From: Bedellia somnulentella
Lineage: Eukaryota > Arthropoda > Insecta > Lepidoptera > Bedelliidae
Direction of reading: 5' to 3'
NCBI GenBank assembly: GCA_963576735.1
Contig: OY755177.1
Coordinates: 3,844,001-3,908,000 of the forward strand
Length of the DNA: 64,000 bases
Below the pieces are notes generated by a model. That model had not been told where the DNA came from. It made no database searches and was given only the letters and a program-made list of their open reading frames with translations. Shown here piece after piece: positions 21,446-33,607 of this stretch (the first letter of the stretch is position 1; each line of letters starts with the position of its first letter). A program made the translations under genes and the position numbers.

Positions 21446-23667
21446 TATGTACATAATTATTATTTAACCAAATACTTACTGTTGTGTAATATAGTTTTGT
21501 TTTACTTTTTTCACATGTTTAACTGTTTGCTATCAGTTTTGTTAGAAAACAATGTTGTTTTGTGGTCTTACGTGTTTTAAATAAAGCATATTTTCTACTA
21601 TTGGTAGGTTAATTTTGTGCTATTTTGTGTTAAAGACCTTACAGTTTGGAGCATTAAATAAACTTCAATTATCAAAAACTTAAGCAATAATTGGAGATGA
21701 ATGGACAAATACATAATCCACCAATAATCTAATAAATCTTGTATACCTTGCTGAAAGATATCGCATCTATTCTAAGATGTAACTATAAAGATTCAAAGAT
21801 TGATAGCAGACTAAACATTATATTTGATATTCATATTAGTACCGTTTATTATTAATACTAAAGGTAATTATGATTGCATAATTGTAATATAGGATTGTTA
21901 TTTAGACAATAGTATTCAATTTACAAATACACTGAATCCTTGTTGATGGTATTTTTAAAACTGCAATAATGTATTCTAGATGTAATATTGTTGATATTTT
22001 GTATGCTTGTATTATGGGTCCTCTAAGCTATCAATACTAATATTAGAATGTCAATAGGTCTTTTAAATTATCAACTTAATAAATAAATACAAATACATAT
22101 GTTAAATTTTAAAAGGTTTTTGTTCTCTGAAATTGATACAAGACTTGTGTTTCATAGTGGATTGTAAGAAAAGCTTTCTATACAGATTTATGCTTAGCTC
22201 TTTGGAGAGTGTTCATACGTTGTTGACAAGGACTCCACTTATATTGGTATAAAGGAGGGTAGTTAAATTATTTAAGCAGGTTTAGTGAAAAGATTGATGG
22301 ATGTAAACGAATAGCGATCAATAGTCCCTGCCTACCCCAATGGTATATAATGGCGTGAGTATATGTATGTAAAAGAAGTTTTTACTTATTAGGTGCTAGT
22401 AATTATCTGTAGCTTGAATAATCCATTAATACCTCGACAGTTCCCTTTTTAGGAACAAAAATAAAATAATGAATATGGTATAGAAATAAATGGAGTTATA
22501 GTGTTTTTATGACACTTAATTCGATTTACCTGACAATAGTTTATTAATGTTTACTGAATCAAATTAAATATCGAAAACGGAGGTTTTGTTTTCTCATAAT
22601 AATATGACCTGACTGCAGCATATGTCACTATGTCTAAAAATTGCTGGATCAATTTTGCTGATTAAAGAAAAATAAGTTTTCTTTTTAATAATATTTATAA
22701 TACCCAAAAATATTTGACGTTTACTTACTCTCGTCTTTTCCATTGTATTTCAATACTTTATTTAGAACAATAATATAAATATCATTTGAATCAATTAATT
22801 GAGTTATAAATTTTACTTTCTAAGCCCATTTATTTATGTCTCACTAAAAAAATACACCCAATTTCAATTTCAAAATGCGAGCAGATTAACTCTGCAGAAT
22901 ATTGTATTGTTCTTGTTTGTTTTGTAAATAACAATTTATGCTGGACTGTAGTAAAATTATGACAATAGTTTGGTGCAAAGCTAACAAGAGTTTTTGCCTT
23001 CCTACGTTTGTAATTTATATAAAAAATGAAAAATAAAAACTCATAGTCAAATAATTTCTTTTATTTCAATATTTTGGTATTCCTTTAAAATAAAAAACAA
23101 CGATTTATTGGTATTTAGAAACACTATTATATCGACAAATTCTGTAGAATGTTTTGTTCTAATGGTAGCATTTAAAATAATACTTATTTGATTGTCTCTA
23201 AATACCAATCTGTTGCTTGAAGAACTTAAAATAATAAGTCTGTAACTCTATTTACAAGGCTATTTACATTTATTCACATGCAACAAGTTAAGAAGAGCCC
23301 CTTAATTATTTGGTTGACAATACCTAAGAAAATAACAACTATTTGAGCAACTTCTACCAAACAACTTATAGACAGGATACATAATTAAACAATATATTGC
23401 TAGGCCATCTCTATACTGCATATACTAACGCTGAATATACATATATTAACGTTAATGTACAGATCAACTAGGTAATCTGCACATTATCTTATTAGGCCAG
23501 TCAAAGATCGTGATTACGTACATTAATTAATTTGCCTATTTTCTGATAAAACCCAGTCAAGTTTTATTTACGCACTTAAACAGTAATGCCTACATAATAC
23601 AATATCAATAGTCTTAAAAGCTGCATGCCACACATAAATAGCAAAGAGTACATTATATTAATAAAAA
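21446..23667. other. Intergenic DNA between MetAP1 and the next repeats
   Basis: The MetAP1 3' untranslated region lies at the left. At 22290-22372 (+) there is a LINE 3' tail (GATTGATGGATGTAAACGAA ... ACCCCAATGG ... GCGTGAGTATATGTATG) of the RTE-type family at 46.6 kb. The rest is AT-rich with no gene recognised. Confidence 0.5.
21580..21585 (+). terminator. Polyadenylation signal of MetAP1
   Basis: AATAAA 135 bases after the stop codon, followed by a T-rich stretch and TGTTAAAG; the first good candidate downstream. Confidence 0.6.
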
Positions 23668-24070
23668 AGGAAAGAAAAATTTCGACACAGGCGGGGAACG
23701 AACCCGCGACCTCGGGTAAACGCCCCGACGCTCTGCCAACTGAGCTACCGTGTCAATTGGCTGCCAGTGCGAAATTCTTTTTACACGTTTAAGTAGTGTT
23801 TGCGTTTCCTACCGTTTATTACTAATTCGAAAGGCCACTTGTCTACCTTTTCAGATAGAATGCAAATGTTGAAAACACCTAACTGTCACATAATTTAAAT
23901 CTTTTTGTTCATGAAAACCTCATGTGGGGATTATTACTAATAAATAAAGAATAAATAAAGGAAAGAAAAATTTCGACACAGGCGGGAAAAAAAAGAAAAA
24001 AAATATTTCTTTCCTTTATTTATTAGTAATAATCCCCACATGAGGTTTTCATGAACAAAAAGATTTAAAT
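23668..24070. repeat. Composite tRNA-like repeat C ending in an inverted repeat
   Basis: A tRNA-like unit on the - strand (23684-23753) is followed by about 200 bp (TCTACCTTTTCAGATAGAAT, CATGTGGGGATTATTACTAA). A truncated second unit start (GGAAAGAAAAATTTCGACAC) comes next. The order then reverses: GGTTTTCATGAACAAAAAGA ending at 24070 is the reverse complement of 23893-23960. The same architecture recurs at 60.7-61.3 kb. Confidence 0.75.
23684..23753 (-). repeat. tRNA-like sequence (head of repeat C)
   Basis: Folds as a cloverleaf: 7 bp acceptor (GACACGG with CTGTGTC, one G-T), D arm GCTCAGTTGGCAGAGC, 5 bp anticodon stem TCGGG/CCCGA, and T arm GCGGG/CCCGC. It has an A box (TAGCTCAGTTGG) and a B-box-like GGTTCGTTCC. 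The anticodon loop GCGTTTA lacks the near-universal T at position 33. The flanks are repeated elsewhere, so it is judged a tRNA-derived repeat and not a working tRNA. Confidence 0.65.
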
Positions 24071-24850
24071 TATGAGTACATTATATATTGATAAATAGCT
24101 TTAGGCTCGGATATGGCACGGCCTACACTTTTATTCCCATTTCAGTCAAAATTCATTAGAAGTTTTAGGTCATACGGTCAGTATATGAGGTATCTAAGAT
24201 ACTCCATTTGAAGCGGATATCCCTGTACGACTATTTATATGAGGCCTGCACCCTTATTCACCTTTTAAGGCGGACACTTATACATAGAGGTGGTTTTTAC
24301 TTCTTTCTTACTCTTAATGTTATGTGATATGTTTCTTCTCATGTGGGATGAATATTTAAATTTATTGAACACGTAACTATTGTTTGAAAATGCAATACTT
24401 GGTAAAGAAACCTATGATATTAATGAAATCTAATTAAATATCCTTTTATTCACATGATTCTCGCGACTTTTAGTGGCCTACATAGAACTTGCCCTTTATA
24501 TTACAGATGTTCGATGTAAGCCGGTATTTTTCAGACTTGATAATATGAACATGAAAAAGCTTAAGTTCCCTGAGAATAAGAAATATAACATTTAAAGGAT
24601 GCGTATGATTTATAACAAAACATTATTATTGGGAAGTTATTAGGAACCGATATTTCCAAATTATATCATTTGTTCCATTCTTAAATCAACGCAGATAGTT
24701 GTACTGAAAAAAGATAGGCACTGTATCTTGGTTTACCATGGCGATAACAAATGATCTATAAGATCTCTGTTACCATTGGTTCTAATTAAAATTTTCGATA
24801 TTTGAGTATCATCGATCATATCTGATTTTAACTTTATAGTCTTAAATTAT
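24071..24850. other. 3' flank of the secreted-protein gene
   Basis: No gene or known repeat recognised. It probably includes the 3' untranslated region of the - strand gene that ends at 24851; TTTATT (AATAAA on the - strand) occurs at several points. Confidence 0.35.
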
Positions 24851-27800
24851 TTATTCTTCGTAATCGTCGAAGATTGGTATGATATCGTCCATTCTAGATT
24901 TTAGTTTGAGTCCAAACTGTCCTACTTGGTTAGCGTTGGTAGCGGACTCTTTGTCGAGATTTCGCAGGGATTCTCTCTTCCAGTTTTGATTCGCGTCTTG
25001 TTTTCTCGTCACTATCTCTTTGACGTGCTTAATGTTGGCTAATTTTGATGCTATTAGGTCTTTCTGAAAATAAAAAGCATGAGATAAACTTTCAGGAAGT
25101 TAAAGAATGGTTGTAAGGTAGATAACGTGAAGAAGCCTATGATGAAATTAAATATTATCCAGCGATACTTTTTCATAAAATTTATGGTTTCTTATCAGCC
25201 AATAGATTTCTACTGCTGAACGTAGTCCTCTCCCGAATATGTTTGCCATAGCCACGCTATCGTTATCATAACGCAAAGGAATTACATGTAGGAAAACACC
25301 ATCGCGATACAGAGCATAAGAACATCTTATTCATTTAAATTGTAAAAGCAAAATTGAGAAAGAAGTAACAAATACACAAACCTGTAAAGGACTATCAACA
25401 TAACTGGCATATATTCTTAAAATTGGTTCTCCCGTCTTTTCATCAAAAGTCAGCTTGCTTCTTGGTGGGATTTTTGCTTTCACCACTGTAAGTTTAGCGG
25501 GCGCATGTGTTGATGTTGTAGTTCTCCTTTCAACATTAGTGACTAGTCTTAAAGGAGCTTGTCTCGTTACTTGCCTCTCTACTTTTTCTGTGCTTGGCTG
25601 TTTTTCTTCATTTTTAGATGCTTCAGTTGGTTTAGGAACGTAAACAGGACTAGGTTCTGTAACTTCAACGATTTCGGATCCCGTTTTACCAAATGGCACA
25701 CCAAGTAAAGGTTTTACGTCTTTAATAGTTTGATTATGTTCATCCATGGCTATTCTTTCAATAAAGTATTGTTTTAAGTCTGGATTGAAAGTAGTAGTAG
25801 TTATAATTTCTGTTTCGTTTCTTGTAGGTGTCGTTTCTTCACTTTGCTCTGTCACAGCTTCAGATCTTACATCATTAATAGATGCAGCTCTTACATCATT
25901 AATGGCCGAATAGAATCCATTCGCTTCACCTTTGCTTACAGTTTGCCCTATTTGAGCGTAGTAAATTGGTGTTGCGGTTTCTTGAGTGCTACTATCCAAC
26001 ACATATTTTATAGTCGATGTTGATGGTTCCGAGTCCACTTCTACTAATTCAACAGTTATATTCTGAGGTTCTGTAACAGCCACTACTTCAATTTCTTCAG
26101 ACGAATTTGATGAAAAAGTTTGTGGAAGCAATGTGACCGTGCTCTCCTGCGTCTCTCGGACAACATTCTTGTGATTTTCTACGTTCAAAGGTAAAACAGC
26201 TAAATTGTGCTGACTTGAAGCTTTGTTGGAATCAGTTGTTGTGACAAATATTTGAGGAGTTGACAACTGTGATATTTGGCCTTGCTGCTTATTTGGTATG
26301 TTGTAAGGGATGAATTCTACGCCCGGAAATCTTTGCAAAAGCTGATTTTGTATTTTTTGCAAGAATGAAGGATCTGGTTGATAAAGTGCTGACTGAGGTA
26401 TTACAAAACTTTCTAAGGCAGGTTGCACAAATTCATGCGGATTACTCATTGCATGGAAGCCCTGCAAAAATAAAATGGTTCTTATTTTAGTTTATAACGC
26501 TTTCACATCACATTCCCGAGTGATCGTAAAAATAACAGATCTTTTGAATTTTCGTCACATGGTGTTTAGAGGTTAACTTTTGCCTGGACAGTAGACAATC
26601 ATGATACCCACGATGATTTTCTGTCAATTTGTTCCCGAAGCGTTCGCTAATTTAATTTATAATTTTTGAGTTGTAGACCTCATTAATTATTTTTACTAAA
26701 GCCTCTTGCATCTCCTTGGTTCTTCCACCTAACCTACAAGAATCCCATTATTACAAAATAATTAATCACCTGTATGTGAATAGGCTGCTGTTGTTGTTGC
26801 ATAATAGGTCCTGACGGCATACCAATAGCCTGTATTCCATAATCGGAAGCCAACTGGATTGCAGCATTGTTTCTTAAAATCGCACTCAGATCATGAGCTG
26901 ATAAATGCTGTAACAAAAACATAATTTCCAATCAAACATAGTGTTATCCTTGAAGAAGATATGTAGTTAACTCGATACCTATGCCCCAAAAATTATCTCA
27001 CCTGGTCTTCAGAGTAGGTACCTATCCATGTTGCCTAAACAGTGTAATCCACTTTCTAGAAACATGTCATATGACTAAGCATAACTCACTGAGGGTGTCT
27101 ACGCCGAAACGAGTATCCTAATAAACACAATATATATATAGGGGCTAGGGGATCTGCTAGGACACTCGCTTCCGCTTAGTCATACTCTACGATCAACTCT
27201 AGGGTGAGAGATAGGAATTGTCTTTCCTGACAATTCAACCACACATTCATATTTTTATAAAGACGCAAGAATTAGGTTCGATTCAGAACCCAATCCTAAA
27301 GTACTGAGTATTTCAGGCGTGTTGGTCCCACTTAGCTCATGCAAAGTTGGATCATGTATTTATTAATACTACTGCATAATTATTACTGTGTTGTGTTGGC
27401 GTAGCCTAGCACTAACCCATTTCTTCGTGTGGATGTCATCAAATTCCTACAGAGGCTGGTGAATACCTACCATAAAGCTCTGGCTTTTTGTGACCTATAG
27501 CCATGATTATATGTATTATTTATTCTTGAATAATACTTACATGTCCCACATTCCTATGTATGCCACTAAACGACGGTTTAGTAAAGCCAATAGGAGATTT
27601 CTCGACAATTTTGGCACCCAAATGGTACGGAACTGGATCGAAGAACTTCTCTGTCACTTCGTTGACATGTTTTATCTGGAAACAGACAAAAAAACATACA
27701 AAATACTCAAACTTAAACGTTCTCGCTGAATATCCCCGGTTGGTACAAGTACTAAGACTTCCGAATATCGCGTGACATTATTGAGAAGACGGATGAAAGT

Positions 27801-30066
27801 AGATTGGTGAATGGTTTATATAGATATAATGTGGATGGTAATGGTAAATGACAGTAAAGGATGACCACGAAGTACATAGTTAGATCAAATAGAGAATTTG
27901 ATTAAAACAATCAGGCGTCCGAAGTATGAAGAAAGTATCAGCATGTTTAAAAAGATTGATGGATGTCAAAGAAGCTAGAGAGGTTTGCCATGATATGACT
28001 TAGGCGCAATCGATATAGTCTCTATGTCTACCCCAACGGGAACTATAAACGTGATTGTTTCTATGTATATACTTTGTGTTCAGAGTACCCACGTTTGCTT
28101 AGACCTACGGGATAACCCACGGGATAGGGGGCTCGCAAGCCTGCGTAACTATCGCTTCAAACTAATAAAGAAAAAAGATTCAAACTATGGTCGTGTTGTG
28201 AAGGGAAAAAATTCGATATATGGTTTTGTAAGGCCATAGAAGTTTTGTGCATCACCTACAGTTGTATTTTTCTTAAATAACCTATTAACTTACGGACTCC
28301 GTAGTCGACTGGATTAAATTTGGCACTGTGATGCTATCAGGTGACTCCATCACTACAATCGGCTTCTCAGACAGACTCAGGTTTGGAGCTGGTACCGTAT
28401 GGATTCCACCTGTCAGTAAACATACTCTGACTCCAACTTGAAATGTCCACTACATAAAATGATGCCAGGAAGACTTTGAACCAATGTAGCAATTAGTGTC
28501 AGAGCAATAATTCCTTGCTTGTTCATTTATTTGGGATCTAACTTTTACAAAAATTATGATCGTAGTAATAATCTAGAATAACTAAAAATGTCCCAATTTT
28601 TTTTGAGCTTGTACTGATTCGATGATGTTAATCTAAAACATATACGTGTTTAATTTAGGATCTCTTTTCATCAGTCAAAATAAACAAAAATACTTAAAGT
28701 GCACCCGAAACTTTTAAAGACATTATTTCAAACAATCTATTGATAGGCATCGTTTTATGTAATGGACATATTAGTGATAAACATAGTGCCACAAGATAAA
28801 GTTTAGAAAGTAACAAAATATTCATAGTTATTTTATGATACACTCCGGTAAACAATAAGTATAGTATACTAGTATAGTTTTTTCTCTAAAGCTCTGTCTA
28901 CTCCTGCTGGGTTTTTTTGCCGTGGGTATATGTATGTAAATAAGTTTTTTTAATCTTAAAGTGAGAAAACTAAGCTTTCTGGCTATATATCATCATCAAC
29001 TTTTCTTTCCACTATGCATGGCCGTTCAAGTATTATTGCTCTCACTAAGCGTAACATACAACAGCATCCCTTATTCATAACTCATCTCCAATGTTTTCTA
29101 TAGAAGTTCTTAGAAAAGTAAGACAAGATAGAAAGAAAAGTGCAGTGCACCAAATAACCTCTACCACCATTAGTTTGCAATCGCAGTTGTGAGGCAGCCT
29201 TCACGAAGTCGAGATCGGAATTGCTCGTCACTGGTATGCGGGTGGTCTTCCAAGGGTTGCTGTTCATCATATTGTAGATGCTGCGGGTCGTGATGCCCTG
29301 GTTGTAGGGTTTCATAAATCTGGAACAGAGGAATAAGGTGAAGATAATGGAAGTCGTCTTTAATAATAAAGTTTCATTGAGTAGTATTTTAGTTGTGGAT
29401 TTACTGCAGACTATTTAATAATATGCAAGTGACTCTTTATCTTGGGTCGCTCTCCGTTTATTATTGAGGATTAATTTAGAAGATACACTGCTAAATATGA
29501 GTTAAATACTAGCATTTATCAGCTTGAGGAGTTAGTAAAACTTGTCGTAACCTTATTTTTCCTGTTTGATACCCAAGTAATTAAAAGGATATATGTATTC
29601 CAAACCGATGCCACACTGGGCAAGTAAGGGTTGGCAGACATTATCAACTACCACGAGTACCATGACCGCTGAGGCTTCTTATATGTTAACATTGAGAAGC
29701 AAAAGACAGATTTGAAGATTGTAGAAAGTGACGGTCATAGGATATCGCTATCCCAATGGGCATTAATGGTATAATTATATGTCAATTGAGAACTTATTCT
29801 CACTTCTCAACAAAAACAAAAAGAAAACTTTGCACATCAAAATCTCACCTATTTGACGGATTTCTGTAAAGTATATACGGCGCTCTGTTCGAGGGAGCCT
29901 GTGCAAATCTGTGGATAGTGTTCGGGTTCCATCGCGCCATACTTGGACCAGGTCTGAAGATGGACGGAGAAGGATTTGGGCCTCGAGTGCGTTGGACGGT
30001 GGCCATCCGACTGATGTATACTGCTTGCGATGAAACCGACCATAATGCTAAGTACAGCAGTTGTAA
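24851..30066 (-). CDS. Unrecognised secreted protein, at least seven exons, 5' end missing
   Basis: Exons in transcript order are 30066-29849, 29319-29159, 28409-28294, 27675-27541, 26907-26770, 26461-25382 and 25063-24851. All have GT-AG borders and compatible phases, giving about 686 residues. The first listed exon starts in phase 0 with a hydrophobic signal-peptide-like core (LQLLYLALWSVSSQA). The ATG therefore lies in an upstream exon I could not find. The mature part is basic and proline/asparagine-rich, followed by a QQQQQ run (MQQQQQPIHIQ). A 360-residue exon is rich in Ser, Thr, Glu and Val with many TTT/STST stretches, suggesting O-glycosylation. It has two near-repeats (INDVRAAS, INDVRSEA). 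The acidic C-terminus ends DDIIPIFDDYEE. I recognise no domain. A cuticular or extracellular role is possible but unproven. Confidence 0.85.
27945..28070 (+). repeat. RTE-type LINE 3' fragment
   Basis: AAAAGATTGATGGATGTCAA, AAGCTAGAGAGGTTTGCCAT and CTACCCCAACGGGAACTATA are the 3' end of the family seen coding at 46.7-47.0 kb. It lies in an intron of the secreted-protein gene. Confidence 0.65.
28072..28165 (-). repeat. SINE B fragment
   Basis: GAGTACCCACGTTTGCTTAG and CGGGATAGGGGGCTCGCAAG match the middle of SINE B in reverse orientation. The fragment is diverged, lacks both ends, and is intronic. Confidence 0.55.
29720..29782 (+). repeat. RTE-type LINE 3' tail fragment
   Basis: Diverged CGCTATCCCAATGGGCATTA and ATGGTATAATTATATGTC, as in other copies of this 3' end. 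Intronic. Confidence 0.35.
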
Positions 30067-30139
30067 CTGAAATCAAATTAAAACTTTATTAATATTGACT
30101 GACTGTATTAGGACTGATGGCCGTGGGGCTTGAAGTGAC

Positions 30140-30315
30140 TGATTTAGCAACCACGTACCAGAAAAATCAGTGAGGGTAGGCCGCCCACAAGGTTGACTGA
30201 TGATATGGTTAAAATGTGGACAGGGCCGGTCATTGTGCGGATCTTTAGGGTGGGAGAACTATGTACGGCAATGGATGTCTATAGGTTTGTGAAGGTAATG
30301 ATTTATCATCACTTT
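30140..30315 (+). pseudogene. LINE reverse-transcriptase C-terminal relic
   Basis: Frames read VGRPPTRLTDDMVKMW and, further on, GENYVRQWMS. This is the 'GRPPTRW-DD...W-LGEAYVQQW' end typical of RTE/Jockey-type ORFs in insects. It is frameshifted and short, and matches the type of relic at 51.6 kb. Confidence 0.55.
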
Positions 30316-32214
30316 CTCAGTGCGTCCGGTACTGACACCGTGCTTTATAACATTCACGTAGCTGCTACTTCAGAACCTTGGAGTGCAAGGAAGATATAGA
30401 CTTATAATATTGTAAGTGAATCATGCACGGTTATATTTAACCTTCAATTAGTTAAACCTCTGATCGCTAAATAATAAGTTTGTTTCCAATGCCTTATTAA
30501 GGGGTGACATAATATTAGTAAGAATAGTAAACACTTTTGCGAATTCTCTAGGAGTGTAAATAATTTTAATCTCCAGTTATTTGCTTTATCGACATCTTAA
30601 ACGTTTATGGCCATAAACGTTATATTTTAATTTAAATCCAATAACATTTATAACCGTTAATAGCGTGAAAACATGACAGAAACATAATTGCTATGAAACC
30701 GGCCTATACTACTTAGAATACCGAGACAACAAGAAAGTTATGGAATAATGAATATTGGTAACTCAGTGGTATGAGTTCGATCTCGAATACAGAAGAAGTT
30801 CGTTCTGGACTCCGAATAAAATACACTAAACACCTTTGTATCGTTGCTTGAAGACATATATTAGGTTTAGGCTCATTCATTAGGGTTTTTAATGGTGACA
30901 AACATCGTTGGAAACAGGCATGAACCCCTAATAGGTAAGTTTATTGTCTGTCATTTTACTGATACATCATAGGTTACAGATAAAAAAGGTATCCTGCTCT
31001 TTATACATCTCGAGGCAGAGAACTTTCGAAACCAATCCTATGTTTTCTTCTAGTTTAAAGTCAGTCCAGATTTTCAGAGAGGACTGCAATGGTGTAGTCC
31101 GACATAATAAATTATCGTTTGAAACAGAAGAAAATCCAACTGCAGTGGGAGAGGATGCACTGCACGTGCTACCCAAACATTATTTTTATGTTCTATAGTG
31201 ATACCATTGGAACTTTACTTTAAATATGATACGGCAAATTAGACTTCCTTTATTTATAACAACTTTCCTTGTGCCCACGGAGATAAAACTGGCCGGACTT
31301 GCTATCTATTATAGGCAGATCAAATGGATCAAATGATAAATCCACTTTTATTTTATTATATACACGCCAATATCATCAAAGTTATGGGATAAAGGCATTC
31401 AGATGCGAATTGGTATAAACTGGTACATTGAGCAGTGTCGCTTTAAAAGTAGTTAACAAAAAATCGCATTACTTAGACAGAGCTTAGGATATGAAAACTC
31501 GGCTACACTAAGCGCAAAGATAACGGATAACTTGAGGCTATAACGATTAGCTCTATTTATGCAACAATAAACGAACGCTATTAGATAAAAAGAAAACGTG
31601 CACTGCGTTTCTAAGTAGCATCTTGTATCGTCTAATTAGCGGAGTTCAATGTCTCGAGTGAAATAGTGAAAAACCCGTTGCGGTGTTGCGAGCGAAATCA
31701 AGTGTGCCCGCCTTGTGACGCGTGACTTGCTGTGTGCTTATTATTTATTGTTATATGATTGGTCATTTATAGATTGCTTAACATAAAACACATGTGTAAT
31801 TACTAATTGGTAGCTCTGGGGGTAGAGAAATGCTTTCGATGGAGAGGCGTGGGTCTTTTCGAAATCACTGTGTCGGATCGTGGTATACGAATAGGATTTA
31901 CTTCGACAAACTGATGTTATTCATAAAAAATAAAATTCTGACTGCAAAGTCGGTTTATGGTCGATACTACAAAATAATAAAGTCATAAAAAAATATTACT
32001 TTTATGAATTGCATTATGGTTTTGTAAAATGATAAAAACTTCTTGATTTAAGATTTCTAGTGTCGGTTTAGAATTAGCAAACAACGACTCGCCGTCTACA
32101 TTAATAAACAACACCTTATACATACATGCCTTATACCATGTTTTGAAAAAGCCACGAAGTCTGAAAGTCTCTTCAGCATTTCAATTTTATGTGGAAAGAT
32201 CCTAATAAGCTTTT
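30316..32214. other. Upstream region of the secreted-protein gene
   Basis: Should contain the missing first exon and promoter of the - strand gene. A CpG-richer patch at about 31650-31735 (GTTGCGGTGTTGCGAGCG, TGTGACGCGTGACTTG) is the best candidate for a transcription start. No exon with a convincing ATG and splice donor could be fixed. Confidence 0.3.
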
Positions 32215-32312
32215 CTTCTCAATGGTGAGGCGATTAAGGGGCTGATTTTTTAAGTGATTGTTGGTTGATGCTGTTGGAAACCTATTACTAACAATCCTTT
32301 ATTGTACCATCG
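32215..32312 (+). repeat. Repeat A copy, cut off at 32312
   Basis: GAGGCGATTAAGGGGCTGAT to CTTTATTGTACCATC matches repeat A, diverged. The match stops exactly where CACAGTG begins. The rest of the repeat (TTTTCCCCACTCAACTTCC) was not found to the right, so an insertion or rearrangement broke it. Confidence 0.65.
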
Positions 32313-32507
32313 CACAGTGTAGGAAAATCAAAATTTAGGGGGATTTAATTAGTTGCTATGCTGAATAAGTAAAATACTCCTTAAATATGTCATATTAAGT
32401 AGTTGAGCGATAAAAAGGAGAGGAAGAGCGCTTGTAAATAATGTAAACTTAAAAAAAACTTTAAAAATGTATTTATAAACAAAGAAAAAAAACGATTTCA
32501 TAATACA

Positions 32508-33417
32508 TTAATCACTTTCGGAAGAACTATCCACAACTCGCTCAGTTGCGGTAGGTAGTGCAAGCAAATTTAATATCTCAGGCTCTAATCCCAGTCGTAC
32601 GTCCCAGTTTTAAGCTCTTCTATAGAGTTTAGCACTTCTTTCTGGGCTAGGCATAAACGCTTAATTGTGTTATCAACTAATGACTGAACATTACAAGAGG
32701 CAACTGTCTCTGTTACAGTCATTTGTGACGGGTAACACTCTTTTTTACACTCCTTAATTTTATCGTAGGAAGGTAAAAGATTTTTAACACATGTGTTAAC
32801 CCGTGTACGTATGGTTTCATATTGATTTGCTGATAAATTCGCATCTTGCATCATGCTCAAGGCTTCTTCAGTTGATAAAGATGAACTAGCGACCTTCGTC
32901 TTCATAGCTATTTTATTTGCGTTCCCTTGCCTGGAGGATTACACGTTAATTCTTTCGCAATTGCAGCTGAGTTTCGTTTACCTGTTTTCAGTAAATTGAC
33001 TCGGTTTGCAACTGCTATTTCTTCAGGGCTAGGGGAATCAACGAGACTTTGTATCTTTCTTCTCTTTGTGCGTTCACAACATTCTTCAAACTTTTTTTGT
33101 GGTCTTCCTGGTTTGTTCGAGGAAAAGGAAGATGGAATTTCTTGCAAAAAAGTCTGTGGTAAATTCAAATCATTGTTAAACCAGCTTCAATTCTTATGTA
33201 TAAAACGTTCCCGATGACGATGACACTGATTCCATTTTATTTCAAGTTGAAAGAAAAGATTGCTCAGAAAAGCCTTAATGTCTTTCTTAGACCCATCAGA
33301 AAGGTCTAATAATCGATAATAATTGATCAAAAACGCGCAAACGGCATTCAAACGCTCAGTCTTTTCGGTCGCAATCCAAATATCAAATATTTGTTTTTTC
33401 GTTAATGAGGAGGTCAT
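32508..33417 (-). pseudogene. Stand-alone Transib-type N-terminal (DNA-binding) protein, broken
   Basis: Begins MTSSLTKKQIFDIW. It is colinear with the first ~280 residues of the Transib transposase at 39668-42060: a W-rich segment near an RERFIHKN; then GRPQKKFEECCERTKRRK (Transib: RKPFADLSPRQKYNRCQ); then SANQYETIRTR with KKECYP (Transib: SKWQYKELRTF with KKRCYP); then a segment like LLNHTVQRIVQ. It stops before the catalytic region and ends with an acidic DSSSESD tail. Damage: an in-frame TGA after FIHKN, a frameshift after NPPGKGTQIK, and one near TYDWD. I infer that it binds the element's ends. It could instead be an ordinary decayed Transib in a rearranged setting, but the distinct acidic ending argues for a separate short protein. 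Confidence 0.65.
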
Positions 33418-33607
33418 CCTGAAAAAATAAAAACAATGTATGGGTGCCGCAAAAATGCGCAAGATGTTATAATTGAATCTAAAAGCCAATACTTCAATCT
33501 ATGTATTCTGATAATTTCACGCTCAAATTTTGTCAAATAACTTACTTTCACCCCTCGGAAAATAAAAATAATCTCAAACATATGTAGTTTTTACTTGGTG
33601 ACTTTAA

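Noticed and set aside
23684..23753. Functional tRNA gene
   Set aside because: The cloverleaf is good, but the anticodon loop lacks T33 and the flanks recur at 60.8 and 61.1 kb, so a tRNA-derived repeat is more likely.
30193..30399. Independent ORF on the + strand within the secreted gene's upstream region
   Set aside because: It reads as the frameshifted end of a LINE reverse transcriptase.
31590..31640. ATG-containing segment (- strand) as first exon of the secreted protein
   Set aside because: No convincing GT donor in phase 0 to join the exon at 30066.
32927..33217. + strand ORF opposite the Transib-like protein
   Set aside because: Shadow of the - strand reading, which shows conserved motifs in order.
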